The notes beneath the pieces were generated by a model, which worked only from the letters and a program-made list of their open reading frames with translations, made no database searches and was not told the DNA's origin. DNA of 56,701 nt, taken from positions 1 through 56,701 of the forward strand of contig NZ_FMCH01000504.1 of NCBI RefSeq assembly GCF_900091855.1, read 5' to 3'. This document shows positions 17,072 to 26,481 of the stretch, in pieces; position 1 is the first letter of the stretch, and each line of letters starts with the position of its first letter. The stretch comes from Streptomyces sp. DvalAA-14 (lineage in GTDB: Bacteria > Actinomycetota > Actinomycetes > Streptomycetales > Streptomycetaceae). A program made the position numbers and the translations under genes.

Positions 17072-17797
17072 TCAGATGAGACTGGCCAGGGCGCCGCGGA
17101 TGACGCGGGTCACGGCGTCGGGCTGGGAGATCATGATGACGTGGGAGCCCTCGATCTCGGTGATGTCGGCTCCGGCGCGCTGGGCCATCGTGCGCACGAC
17201 GTCGCTGCCCGCCGCGAGGTCGGCGGTTCCGACGGCCGCCCAGACCGGCAGGTCGCTCCGCCAGGCGGCCGGGCCGTTCTTCTCCTCGAAAGCGGCGGCC
17301 GCGATGGGCCGCTGGGACAGACCGAGCACGTCCGACTGCAGTTGCGGCAGGTCAGCGGTGAAGACCGCGCGGAACCTCGCGGGATCGATGATCAGCTCGG
17401 TTGCGCTCTCCCCACCGCCGGTCGGGTACTGGCTCGGCTGGACCGCCGAGGTCAGGACGCTGTCCTTGGAGCCCGCCACGATGTCGGCCAGGGCCTCGCC
17501 CTCGTCGGGTGCGAAGGCCGCGACGTAGACCAGGCCGACGACGTTGGTGGTCTGCGGGACGGCGTTGGTGATGATGGCGCCGCCGTAGGAGTGTCCGACC
17601 GCCAGCACCGGGCCGGGGATCTGGTTGATGACGCCGGCCACGTAGGCGGCGTCCACCGCCACGCCGCGCAGCGGGTTGGCGATCGCCCGCACCGGCACGC
17701 CGGCGGCCACCAGCCGCTCGGTGACGGCCGCCCAGCTGCCGGCGTCGGCGAACGCGCCGTGCACCAGGACGACGGTGGGGGTGGTTACTTCGGTCAT
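17072..17797 (-). CDS. Alpha/beta hydrolase (cytoplasmic; esterase/EstA type)
   Basis: 241 aa. VVLVHGAFADAGSW gives the HG oxyanion site, GHSYGGA the nucleophile elbow (about residue 92), GTADLAAG the acid and GSHVIMISQPD the His. The same architecture, down to AIANPLRG and the final SHxVMISxPDxVT, recurs in the secreted hydrolase at 35642, so the two are paralogues; this one has no signal peptide. Enzymes of this group act on small esters. AAAGGAGA six bases before ATG 17797 is a good start signal. Confidence 0.85.
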   Translation of the reverse strand: MTEVTTPTVVLVHGAFADAGSWAAVTERLVAAGVPVRAIANPLRGVAVDAAYVAGVINQIPGPVLAVGHSYGGAIITNAVPQTTNVVGLVYVAAFAPDEGEALADIVAGSKDSVLTSAVQPSQYPTGGGESATELIIDPARFRAVFTADLPQLQSDVLGLSQRPIAAAAFEEKNGPAAWRSDLPVWAAVGTADLAAGSDVVRTMAQRAGADITEIEGSHVIMISQPDAVTRVIRGALASLI

Positions 17798-18247
17798 GGC
17801 TGTTCTCCTTTGAAGGTGTGACGGATATGTCTGTTCCGGACAGCGCCGGGCCCGGGTGCGGCGGCGAGCGCGCAGGGCCGCGGCCGGCGCTCAGCCGGCC
17901 GTGCTGGTGGCGGCGTCCTCGATCACCCGGGTGGAGACGCCAGCAGGCGGGAGGGAGCACGCATGGCAGAACTCCTGGGAAAAGAGGACGTGATGCGGTG
18001 ATCAGCAGCCGGCCGGCCGGTGGGATCAGGAAAGCAGCCAGCGGCCCCCGGGAGCCATGCAGAACCGCACGCAGAAACCGTTCCTCGTCGAGGATCTTGG
18101 GCTCGGGGCCCGCGGGGGCGATCCGGCGTCACCCTCCCGCTCTGTGCGGGACGCGGCCCCGGACTGCGTACCGGGCGGGGTGCGACCGCCGTTCGGCGGT
18201 GCATATCCTGCGGCTGACACGGCTGTTCTTGACCGGCGGGGGATGAC
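17798..18247. other. Non-coding stretch between divergent genes
   Basis: This gap should contain the promoters of the leftward hydrolase and rightward XRE/NB-ARC gene. Near 17828-17842 a partial dyad (CTGT-TCCGG-ACAG) lies about 35 bases upstream of the hydrolase start and could be an operator. Short open frames here have no support. Confidence 0.35.
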
Positions 18248-20532
18248 GTGCGGGAAAACCGCCCTTTCGGTGTGCTGCTGCGCGATTTCCGGCAGCGGGC
18301 CCGGTGGACGATGGAGGAACTGGCCCAGGCATCCGGGGTCAGCGCGCGAGCCATCAGCGACATGGAACGCAGCCACAGCCGTTCGCCCCAGCAGCGCACC
18401 CTGACCGCGCTGGCCGAGGCGCTGCGCCTGCCGCCCGCCGAGAGCGCCGCCCTGACCGAGGCCGCCCGCTCCGGCCGCGCACGGGTGCCGTCCCAACTTC
18501 CGCCGGATCTGCGGGGTTTCTGCGGACGCCGGGCCGAACTCGACAGGGCCTTGTCGCTGATGGGAGGCGACGGCTACCGGCCGCAGCACGTGGTGATCGG
18601 CGCCGTCGGCGGCATGGCCGGCATCGGCAAGACCACCCTCGCCCTCCACTGGGCCCACCGCCTGGCCGGCGACTTCCCCGACGGCCAGCTCTACGTCAAC
18701 CTGCGCGGCTTCGACCCCACCGCCGGCGTCATGGACCCCGCCGAAGCCCTCGCCGGCTTCCTGACCGCCCTCGGCGTCGCCCCCCGGCACCTGCCCGACA
18801 CCCTGGAAGGTAAGTCGGCGCTGTTCCGTGCCAAGGTAGCGGGCCGCCGGGTCCTGCTGGTCCTGGACAACGCGCGGGACAGCGACCAGGTTCGCCCGCT
18901 GCTGCCCCGCACCGAAACCTGCCTGACCATCGTCACCAGCCGCAACAAGCTCACCGGGCTGTCCGTGGTCGAACAGGCGATCCCCATCGTCCTGGACGTG
19001 TGGAGCCGGGACGAAGCCGTCCAGGCCCTGGCCCTGCGCATCGGACCGGAGCGCTGCGCCGCGGAACCGGCCGCCGCCGCCGAGATCGTCGGGCTGTGCG
19101 GACGCCTCCCGCTGGCCGTGGCACTGGTCGCCGCCCGCCTCGACGGCGCCCCCGGCTCACCCTCGCCGCCGTGGCCCGGGAACTGCGGGATCTGGAAGGC
19201 GGCCTGGAGGCGTTCACCGACCCGGACACCGTGGACGTGCGGGCCGCGTTCTCCTGGTCCTACACCGCCCTCACGCCCGACGCCGCCCGGCTCTTCCGGC
19301 TGCTGTCCGTGCACCCGGGACCGGAGACATCCCTGGACGCGGCCGCCTCCCTGGCCGGCGCCGAACCGGTTCGCACCCGCCGCTGGCTGCGGGAACTGGC
19401 GCACGCCAACCTCATCGTGGAAACTCCCGAGGGCCGCTGCACCCTGCACGACCTGCTGCGCGCCTACGCCGACGAACTCGCCCGCGCCCAGGACCCCGCG
19501 GCTACCCGCAACGGAGCGTTCCGCCGGCTCCTCGACCACTACCTCCACACCGCGAACACCGTCATCCACGCGCTGGGCCTGGGCTCGTTCATCCCCCTCG
19601 TACTCCCCGCGAAAACCGAGGGCACGGTCACCACCGAGATCACCACAGCCGAGCAGGCCGCCGACTGGCGCGCCACCGAGTTCCCCGGCCTGCTCGCCGT
19701 CCAGGCCGCCGCCGTGGAGGCCGGCCTGCACGGCCACGCCTGGCAACTCGGCTGGACCGTCAAGGACTACGCGCCGGTGCGCGGCCACTGGCACAGCCTC
19801 ATCGAAGCCGTCGAACGGGCCTCGCGCGCCGCCCGCGCGGCGGGCGCGGAACCCCGGTACCAGGCCGAACTGCGCCGCCAGCTCGCCACCAGCCACACCC
19901 GGCTGGGCCAGCACGAGACGGCGCAGCGGATCCTGCTCGCCGTCCTGGACGAGTACGCGGCGTCGCACACCGAGACCGCCCGATCCCACAATCTGCTCAG
20001 CTGGACGCACGGACAGCGGGGCGAGCACCGCACCGCCCTGCACCACGCCCGGCAGGCGGTGGCCGGCTTCGGCGCCGACGGCGACACCGCCGCCCAGGCC
20101 CGGGCGATGAACGCCGTCGGCTGGTACCACATCCTGCAGGGCGAGTACGAACAGGGCCAGGCCGCCTGCGAACAGGCGCTGACGCTGCTGCGCCCCGACG
20201 ACGTCGTCAACCTGGCCGGCACCTGGGACAGCATCGGCCACGCCCAGCACCACCTCGGCCGCTTCGAGCAGGCCGTCGGCTCCTATCGGCGCTCGCTGGA
20301 GCTGTACAAGAACGCCGGCCGCGATGAAGTGGAAGCCGAGGTGCACGATCACCTGGCCCGATCCCTCCACCGCCTGCACCGCAGCAGCGAGGCGCGAGCC
20401 GCCTGGGCCACCGCCCTCACCCTCTACCCCGACGAGAACAGCCCCGAAGTCGCCGAGATCCGCGCCCGGCTCGCCGAACTCGACACGGCGGCCCCGGGAC
20501 CGGCCAGCCCGGCCCCTACCGGGCCGAGCTGA
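18248..20532 (+). pseudogene. XRE-HTH / NB-ARC / TPR regulator, broken by a single-base frameshift
   Basis: GTG 18248 opens a protein with an XRE helix-turn-helix at residues 10-65 (MEELAQASGVSARAISDMER), a Walker A GGMAGIGKTTLAL near 123, Walker B VLLVLDNARD and the GLCGRLPLAVALVAARL element of NB-ARC ATPases. At about 19140 the frame breaks; one base lower the protein continues in register (RRRPRLTLAAVAREL) through a winged-helix part and TPR-like repeats to 20532. The whole span is one base short of a multiple of three, as a single deletion predicts. These AfsR-like STAND proteins regulate development or antibiotic genes. If the shift is real, a protein lacking its TPR sensor would be made; it may also be a sequencing error. 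Confidence 0.8.
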
Positions 20533-20699
20533 ACATCAGCACGGACACGCCGTACCTGGTGGACAGCCTGCCGGTGTCCCTCACCGTCTCGCTCCCCGCC
20601 AGCTGGGGCAAGATCAGTGGCACGGTGCTCGGTGCCACCGCCTCCGGCGCCACCTCACCGCTGGCCGGAACGACCGTCGAGGTCGACTTGAGGGTGGAT
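20514..20699 (+). pseudogene. C-terminal fragment of an S8-type secreted peptidase
   Basis: Overlapping the 3' end of the regulator, another frame reads PYRAELNISTDTPYL, then VSLTVSLPASWGKISGTV and SPLAGTTVEVD. This is the linker and carboxypeptidase-regulatory-like domain found near the C-terminus of large secreted subtilisin-like peptidases of Streptomyces (WGKVTGTV...APLAGATVQVD). There is no catalytic domain nearby and the frame then degenerates, so it is a relic. Confidence 0.5.
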
Positions 20700-20944
20700 C
20701 CGACCCCGACCGGGCGGGCTGGACGAACTCACGGTTCGGCTCGGAACAGATCTGCTGGAGTCGGCGCCGAAGGGGTACAAAGGTCGGAGAGGCAAGACGA
20801 CGAGTTCCTGGGGTACTTCCGGACCTCAGGACCTTCTCCCCGCCCCGCCGACGCGCCGCCTGACCCGACCGCGTACCGGTCGTGCGGCACTCGCGCAGCA
20901 GTACGGGAGCGCTCCCCTTGAAACCCACGGTCGCGAGGAAGCCC

Positions 20945-22372
20945 ATGCCGCCAGCAGACCCTGCCGCCACCCTGCCCGCCGCCAGTCCCCTCGGCATCGG
21001 CGCCCGCCTGGACCGGTTGCGCTGGAGCCGCGCCCACACCGGCCTGCTCATCGCCATCGGCGCCGGCTGGCTGTTCGACTCCCTGGAAATCAACCTCGTC
21101 GGCAATGTCATCAGCCCGCTGTCCAAGCACTTCCACGCCAGCACCGACCAGTCCTCCCGCATCTACTGGGTCTGGCTCATCGCCATCATGTTCGGCGCGC
21201 TCGTCGGCGGCCGCCTCGCCGACGCGTTCGGCCGCAGACGCCTGTTCGTCTTCACCCTGCTCTGGTACAGCGCCTTCACCATGCTCACCGCGCTGAGCCC
21301 CACCCTGAACATCCTCTACGGACTGCGCTTCCTCACCGGCCTCGGAGTCGGCGCGGAATACGGCATCATCACCGCCGCCATCACCGAGTTCATGCCGTCC
21401 CGGGTACGCGGGAGAGCCTCCGCGGCCGTCATGAACTTCTGGCCCATCGGCGCCATCGCCAGCGGACTGATCGCCTACATCCTGCTCAACACCTTCTCCC
21501 TGCCCGACACCGTCTCCTGGCGCTACGGCTTCGCCCTCGGCGGGATCGTCGCCCTGATCGTGCTGTTCTTCCGCCGCCGCCTGCCCGAATCCCCCCGCTG
21601 GCTCGCCTCCCAAGGACGGCTCGCAGAAGCCGACGCCATCGTCCGCACCCTCGAACAAGCCGCCGGCATCGATCCACGTGCCCACGCCGCCACGGCCGCC
21701 GCCGAACCACCCGCCGTCAACGCCCGCCAGGCCCTCCAAGAGCTCGTCCGCCGCTACCCCGGCCGCCTCGCCCTGGGCTGCGCACTGGATTTGTCCGAAG
21801 CCTTCGGCTTCTACGGCCTGTTCGCGGTCCTGTCCATCGTCGTGCTGGAAAAAGTCCACTACACCGACGGCCAGATCCCCTTCGTCTTCATCCTCGGCAA
21901 CGTCGGCGCCCTCATCGGCGGCATCGCCATGACCGCCGGCTTCGACCGCCTCGGCCGCCGGCTCACCATCGGCACCTACTACACCCTGGCCGGAGCCAGC
22001 GTCGGACTCCTCGCCCTGGCCACCGACACCGGCAACAAGACCTGGGTCCTGCTCGCCTTCATGGTCGCCAACGCCTTCGCCACCGGAGCCTGGACCGCGG
22101 CCTACCCCACCTTCACCGAACTCTTCCCCACCCACCTGCGCGCGGTCGGCGTCGGCACCTCCGTCGCCGTCGGACGCATCGGCGCCGCCTACGGCACCCT
22201 CTACCTGCCCAGCCTCGCCGAACGCATCGGCCCCACCGCCAGCTACCTGCTCATCATCGCCTTCTGGGCCGTCGGCGTCATCGCCATCGCCATCTGGTCC
22301 GCCACCGGCGGAATCGAAGCCGCCGGCAAACCCCTCGACCTCGTCAGCACCGTCGCCCACCCCACCGGATGA
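20945..22372 (+). CDS. MFS permease (aromatic acid/sugar porter type)
   Basis: 475 aa with twelve hydrophobic segments. Diagnostic points are GWLFDSLEINLVGNV in TM1, GGRLADAFGRRRLFVFT (loop 2-3), RFLTGLGVGAEYGIITAAITEF in TM4, MPSRVRGRASA, RRLPESPRWLASQGR at the central loop and DRLGRRLTIG. This is the sugar porter/AAHS pattern of proton-coupled importers for organic or aromatic acids. ATG 20945 follows GAGGAAGCCC; an upstream in-frame ATG has no site. It stands alone between two pseudogene regions. Confidence 0.85.
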   Translation: MPPADPAATLPAASPLGIGARLDRLRWSRAHTGLLIAIGAGWLFDSLEINLVGNVISPLSKHFHASTDQSSRIYWVWLIAIMFGALVGGRLADAFGRRRLFVFTLLWYSAFTMLTALSPTLNILYGLRFLTGLGVGAEYGIITAAITEFMPSRVRGRASAAVMNFWPIGAIASGLIAYILLNTFSLPDTVSWRYGFALGGIVALIVLFFRRRLPESPRWLASQGRLAEADAIVRTLEQAAGIDPRAHAATAAAEPPAVNARQALQELVRRYPGRLALGCALDLSEAFGFYGLFAVLSIVVLEKVHYTDGQIPFVFILGNVGALIGGIAMTAGFDRLGRRLTIGTYYTLAGASVGLLALATDTGNKTWVLLAFMVANAFATGAWTAAYPTFTELFPTHLRAVGVGTSVAVGRIGAAYGTLYLPSLAERIGPTASYLLIIAFWAVGVIAIAIWSATGGIEAAGKPLDLVSTVAHPTG

Positions 22373-22510
22373 CCGCGTACGCCTGATCCCGCCGACGTCA
22401 CTCGCCGCCCCTCGGCCCAGACCCGGTCCCGGCCTTCGGGCGACGCGCCCGGCTGCCCGCCCGGCCTTCCAGACCGATCGTCGCCCGGCGCCGGGGCGGG
22501 ACCGGGGCGG

Positions 22511-22666
22511 TCATCCGCAGGGTCCCGGGATGGAGGTCGGGCCGGGGGCCGCATCGGGGGCGGGAGCCTGCAGGAGGGCGGAGAGCCGGTTGAGGGCGGC
22601 GGGCTGGATCCAGTAGTACACCCATGTGCCCCGGCGCTCCGAGCCCACCAGCCCCGCCTCGCGTCG
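22511..22666 (-). pseudogene. arsR: ArsR-family repressor, 3' remnant
   Basis: The minus strand reads REAGLVGSERRGTWVYYWIQ, then PAALNRLSALLQAP, the wing and C-terminal helix of an ArsR/SmtB repressor, ending at TGA 22511. Everything N-terminal of REAG, including the recognition helix, is missing: at about 22660 the sequence passes directly into an ArsI/CadI-type gene on the other strand. The two genes are usually divergent around a common promoter, so this looks like a deletion of that promoter with both 5' ends. Confidence 0.75.
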
Positions 22667-23102
22667 CCGACCTGGAGGCGTCAATCGCCTTCTACAACAG
22701 GCTGTTCGGCGCCGAACCGGCCAAGCGCGCGAGGGTTACGCGAACTTCGCCATCGCCACCCCGCCCCTCGAACTCGTCCTGATCGAAGGAGCCCCCGGCG
22801 AGGAGACCCGCCTGGACCACCTCGGCGTCGAGGTGGAGACCACGGCGGAGGTGACCGCCGCCACCGACCGCCTCAAGGACGCCGGCCTGACCACCGTCGA
22901 GGAGAACGACACCTCCTGCTGCTACGCGCTCCAGGACAAGGTCTGGGTCACCGGCCCCGGCAAGGAGCCCTGGGAGGTCTACGTCGTCAAGGCCGATGCC
23001 GACGCCCTCGGCAGCAGCGCCCCGAACCGCGGCGACGCCTGCTGCGGGACCCGCGAGCGGACCGCCGACGCCGAACCCGCCGGCCCGCGGATTCCCCGCT
23101 GA
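22660..23102 (+). pseudogene. ArsI/CadI-type dioxygenase, 5'-truncated and frameshifted
   Basis: Residues RVADLEASIAFYNRLFGAEPAKR are followed, after a one-base frameshift near 22729, by GYANFAIATPPLELVLIEG, LDHLGVEVETTAEV and NDTSCCYALQDKVWVTGPG, then ACCGT near the end. This is a vicinal-oxygen-chelate protein of the ArsI/CadI group, whose members cleave the C-As bond of trivalent organoarsenicals or are cadmium-induced. The N-terminal MSRVQLAL-type strand is missing at the ArsR junction. With no start codon and a frameshift it is dead unless the shift is an error. Confidence 0.75.
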
Positions 23103-23335
23103 CTCCGAACTCGCCCTGGCCGCAGTCGAGATGGGCCGGTGGCAGCGACCACGAAGGCCGCCGCCGGCAGCCCGGCCCAATACATTGAACGCAGCGACGC
23201 CCACTCCCGGTACACCTCTTTCGCCCGCGCGGAAGCAGCTTCGCCAGGAGGGCATTCCGGTCTTTACCGGATCGGTCGGCGACGCATACGACAACGCGCC
23301 GATAAAGTCGACCACCGGCGATCGGCCGACTCCAT
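23098..23335 (+). mobile_element. IS3-family transposase (rve) fragment
   Basis: Across frames one reads ELALAAVEMGRWQR, SDAHSRYTSFA, EGIPVFTGSVGDAYDNAPIKS, the end of an IS3-type integrase core (S/T-GSVGDAYDNA-xxES). Several frameshifts and the loss of the Glu after DNA show decay. It follows the ArsI remnant without a gap, so the element may have caused the local rearrangement. Confidence 0.75.
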
Positions 23336-23479
23336 AGCCGGCCCCTTTTCATGCCTCCCTGACTGCCTGGCCTTCTTGCGTCGTTTTCCCATCGTGTCGG
23401 GGCGGCATCCTCCGATTTGCTGACGGCGTCACAGTAAGATGAAACGTCAGTTCTGCGCAGACGTGAGGCGGGTAGTGTT

Positions 23480-25615
23480 GTGAACAGCGATGAGGACGCT
23501 GCCGCGGCGGGGGAGGCCGCCAAGCACCTCGACGCATTGCTGAAGCACATCAGGCACGCTGTCGGCGCTCACATCGGGGTCATTTATCTCCTGGTCCCTG
23601 AGCGGCAGGTACTGAAATTGACCACGGTGATCGGAGCCCCAAGGAGATTGGCGCTTCCCTGGGCCCGGCTGGCCATGGCGGAGCCGGCCCCCGTGCCCGC
23701 GGCGGTGCGATCACAACGCCATGTGTGGCTTCCCGACCAACAGGAGTTCGCCCGTCGCTTTCCCCGTGCCGCTCTCGCCTTTCCTTACTCCGTCGCCCAC
23801 TATGTCGGCCCGCTGGTCGCCGATGGAGTGTGCTGGGGCGCCCTCAATCTGTTCTGGCCGGGGAGCCGCGCGGAGGGACTGCCGGCCGCCGATCGGGAGC
23901 GGATCATTGAGACGGTCGACCAGATGGCCGAGGTGTTGCGGGATGCCGCCGCGCGGGGCCGGCCGGTGCGTCCGCGGAAAGAGCCTCTCGTCATCGCGCC
24001 GCCGCCGGCACCGCACGCTGAGCCGGCGAACTCCTTGGTGGAGCGCTTTCCCTACGGTTTTTTCGCGCTCGACGTGCACGGTCGAATGACCTTTCTCACC
24101 AGCCGGGCCGTCCAGTTGCTGGGTCGCGATCTCGCCGAGCTGCTGGACTCGGAACCCTGGGACGTGCTGCCCTGGCTGAACGACCCGGTCTACGAGAACG
24201 CATTCGTCGGTTCGCTCATCGGCCGGCAGCCCACCAGTTTCTCCGCCCGCCGGCCGGACGGGGCAGTGCTCTCGTTCCTCCTCTACCCGGACGCGACGGG
24301 CATCAGCGTGCGCGTCAGGCGCGAAATTGCCCCCGTCAGCGAGCAAGAACCGAGTGAGGACATCCCACTCCACGGGCCCGCCCGGGCCGGCGCCCTCTTC
24401 CACCTCCTCCACCTGGCCTCAGCCCTCACCGAGACAACGGGCGTCAGCGAGGTGACCCAATCGGTCGTGGACCAGATGCGGCCGGTCCTCGGTGCGGAGG
24501 GACTGGCGCTCGTTGTGGCCGACGAGGGGAGGGTGCGGGTATTGGCCGCATGCGGTTTCCCGTCCGGGATGCTGGAGCATTTCAACGGACTTCCGATGGC
24601 GACCCCGAGCGCGGGCACACGGACCATGGAAACCGGCATCCCAGCCTTCCACCCGACCACCACCGACCTGGTCAGGATCTATCCTCAGCATCAGCACTAC
24701 CGGGAAATGGGCGCCTTCGCCTTCCTGCCACTCACCGTCTCGGGCGGCGCGTTCGGCCTCCTGGTGCTGGGGTACTCCAAGGCGCGGAACTTCAGCTCGG
24801 ACGAACGCGCCGAACTGACGTCGCTGGCCGGGATGATCGCCCAGGCGTTGGACCGGGCACGGCTCTACGATGCCAACGCCCATACAGCGCGAGGTCTCCA
24901 AGAAGGGCTGCTGCCGGGCCACTTGCCCCAAGGGCCAGGGCTCGAGATCGTCGCACGGCACCTTCCGGCCACGCACGCGTTGGAGGTGGGCGGCGATTTC
25001 TACGACGTCATCCGCCTCGTCGACGGAACTGCGGCCGCCGTGATCGGCGACGTCCAGGGGCACAGCGTCCAGGCCGCGGCCCTGATGGGCCAGATCCGCA
25101 CCGCCGTCCACATCTACGCAGGACTGGGTGTGCCCCCCGAAGAGGTCCTCGCCCGCACCAACACCTTCCTTTTGGAGCAGAACAGCGATCTGTTCTGCAG
25201 CTGCCTCTACGCACAGATCGACGTACCGGGGCAGCGCGTCCGGCTGGCCTCCGCAGGCCACCCGCCGGCGATTCTCCGGCGCAGCACCGATGACGCGGAG
25301 GTTCTCGACCTGCCTCCTGGATTGCTCCTCGGCGTGGAGGGAGGGATGCGCTGGCAAACCGTCGACGTACCCCTGCCGCCCGGCGCCGTGCTGGCCCTGT
25401 ACACCGACGGCCTCGTGGAGCGGCGCGGCACCGACATCGGATTCTCCATCGACCGCCTCGCGCAGCAGTTGGCTCGGGCGGACGACCAGCCGCTGGACTT
25501 GCTCGCCGACATGATGATCAAGCACGCCCAGGAGACCGCCGTCCCGGAGAACAGCGACGACATCGCGCTGCTGCTGTTGCGGTGCGGCACCGGGGCCGGC
25601 TCCTACGACGGCTGA
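23480..25615 (+). CDS. GAF/PAS/PP2C (SpoIIE-type) serine phosphatase
   Basis: 711 aa, soluble. A GAF-like domain (about 1-150) precedes a PAS-like one (185-275, PYGFFALDVHGRMTFLTSRAVQLLGRDLAELL), a second GAF (305-465) and a PPM phosphatase (485-705). In the last, GGDFYDV, IGDVQGHSVQAA, VLALYTDGLVERRG and NSDDIALLLLR supply the metal-binding Asp residues. Such enzymes dephosphorylate anti-sigma antagonists in RsbU-like partner switching, with GAF/PAS units sensing ligands or light; no partner genes flank it, though a STAS protein is encoded at 11018. GTG 23480 has GAGGCGGG upstream. Confidence 0.9.
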   Translation: MNSDEDAAAAGEAAKHLDALLKHIRHAVGAHIGVIYLLVPERQVLKLTTVIGAPRRLALPWARLAMAEPAPVPAAVRSQRHVWLPDQQEFARRFPRAALAFPYSVAHYVGPLVADGVCWGALNLFWPGSRAEGLPAADRERIIETVDQMAEVLRDAAARGRPVRPRKEPLVIAPPPAPHAEPANSLVERFPYGFFALDVHGRMTFLTSRAVQLLGRDLAELLDSEPWDVLPWLNDPVYENAFVGSLIGRQPTSFSARRPDGAVLSFLLYPDATGISVRVRREIAPVSEQEPSEDIPLHGPARAGALFHLLHLASALTETTGVSEVTQSVVDQMRPVLGAEGLALVVADEGRVRVLAACGFPSGMLEHFNGLPMATPSAGTRTMETGIPAFHPTTTDLVRIYPQHQHYREMGAFAFLPLTVSGGAFGLLVLGYSKARNFSSDERAELTSLAGMIAQALDRARLYDANAHTARGLQEGLLPGHLPQGPGLEIVARHLPATHALEVGGDFYDVIRLVDGTAAAVIGDVQGHSVQAAALMGQIRTAVHIYAGLGVPPEEVLARTNTFLLEQNSDLFCSCLYAQIDVPGQRVRLASAGHPPAILRRSTDDAEVLDLPPGLLLGVEGGMRWQTVDVPLPPGAVLALYTDGLVERRGTDIGFSIDRLAQQLARADDQPLDLLADMMIKHAQETAVPENSDDIALLLLRCGTGAGSYDG

Positions 25616-25660
25616 TGGGTAATGCCGCCGCGGCCATCTCCGCAGCCCTGGCCCGGCCCC

Positions 25661-25801
25661 CTACGACCAACGACGACTCATGGCAGGCCGCGCATACTCC
25701 GTCTCCCCGTCGAACCACGAGGTGTCGATGTCCATGGCCATCTCGCGGAAGTCGACGGTGAGGCCGCCCTTTGCGGCGTGATCGCGCGCAATATCCAGCA
25801 T
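25661..25801 (-). CDS. Doubtful small ORF, 46 aa, possibly a gene remnant
   Basis: A short frame reads MLDIARDHAAKGGLTVDF and continues EMAMDIDTSWFDGETEYARP before its stop. Composition is protein-like, but no family is recognised and the first ATG falls inside the spacer of the leftward promoter described at 25812, so only the internal ATGs could serve. It may be the end of a lost gene formerly controlled by the adjacent TetR protein. Confidence 0.35.
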   Translation of the reverse strand: MLDIARDHAAKGGLTVDFREMAMDIDTSWFDGETEYARPAMSRRWS

Positions 25802-25846
25802 TGCGGGACCGCTGTCAAGACAGAACGTTCTCCTGTTTGCTAGGCT
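25790..25846. promoter_or_regulatory. Divergent promoter region with the GAACGTTC operator (site A)
   Basis: On the plus strand CTGTCAA (25812-25818), four bases and GAACGTTC (25823-25830) form the motif shared with sites B and C; inside it AGAACGTTCT is a perfect ten-base palindrome. Leftward, TTGACA (complement of 25813-25818) and GATATT (25790-25795) are 17 bases apart, a good promoter. Rightward, TAGGCT at 25841-25846 is a -10 eight bases before the TetR ATG, which implies a leaderless message, with the operator in its spacer. A TetR dimer here would control both directions. Confidence 0.7.
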
Positions 25847-25854
25847 CGCCCTCC

Positions 25855-26439
25855 ATGAGTCGGATCACAGAGGGCGGCAGCACCTCGGAGGCACGAGCAC
25901 GGTTGCTCAATACGGCAACCCGGATCTTCTACGCGGAGGGGATCCACTCCGTCGGCATCGACCGGATCGTCGCGGAGGCGGAGACGACCCGTGCCACGCT
26001 GTACCGGCACTTCCCCAGCAAAGAAGAACTCGTCCTTGCCTACCTCGGTCTCGCGGACCGGGGCATCCGCGCCCAGGTGGCCGCCGCGCAGGCAAGCAGC
26101 GAGTCGGCACCCGAGCAGGTTCGGGCCGTAGCCCAATCCATCGCCGACGGCATCCGGTCGGACGGGTTCCGAGGGTGTGCGTTCCTCAACGCGGCGGCCG
26201 AGTATCCCGAGGCCACCCATCCGATCCACCAAGCGGTCCTGGCCCACCGGCAATGGTTCCTGGACACCGTCACCGACCTGCTGGCACACACGTCGGACCT
26301 CCCCGCCGGTCCGGCCGGCCGGCACCTCGTCATGCTCCGGGACGGTGCCATGGCAGCAGGCTGCCTCTTCGACCCGGAACTCGTCTCCGAGACCTTCCTG
26401 CAGGGCGTCGAAGGAATCCTTCACACACGCACCGCCTGA
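25855..26439 (+). CDS. TetR-family transcriptional repressor
   Basis: 194 aa. The DNA-binding part is LLNTATRIFYAEGIHSVGIDRIVAEAETTRATLYRHFPSKEEL at residues 14-58; the ligand domain contains GCAFLNAAAEYPEATHPIHQAV and HRQWFLDTVTDLLA, typical of a large TetR subgroup that usually sits next to oxidoreductase or hydrolase genes. No ribosome site precedes ATG 25855, in line with leaderless expression from TAGGCT. The operator in its promoter reappears before the secY2 operon and the 40.5-38 kb operon, so I infer that this protein governs all three. It converges on the methyltransferase gene. Confidence 0.88.
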   Translation: MSRITEGGSTSEARARLLNTATRIFYAEGIHSVGIDRIVAEAETTRATLYRHFPSKEELVLAYLGLADRGIRAQVAAAQASSESAPEQVRAVAQSIADGIRSDGFRGCAFLNAAAEYPEATHPIHQAVLAHRQWFLDTVTDLLAHTSDLPAGPAGRHLVMLRDGAMAAGCLFDPELVSETFLQGVEGILHTRTA

Positions 26440-26481
26440 TCACCCCAGCCGAAACCGGCCGCCCCGGAGCACCGCCATCCC

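Noticed and set aside
20729..22360. 543-codon open frame on the minus strand across the MFS permease gene
   Set aside because: Gly/Asp/Glu-rich low-complexity product mirrors the GC-biased codons of the true gene; no ribosome site or membrane/catalytic motif.
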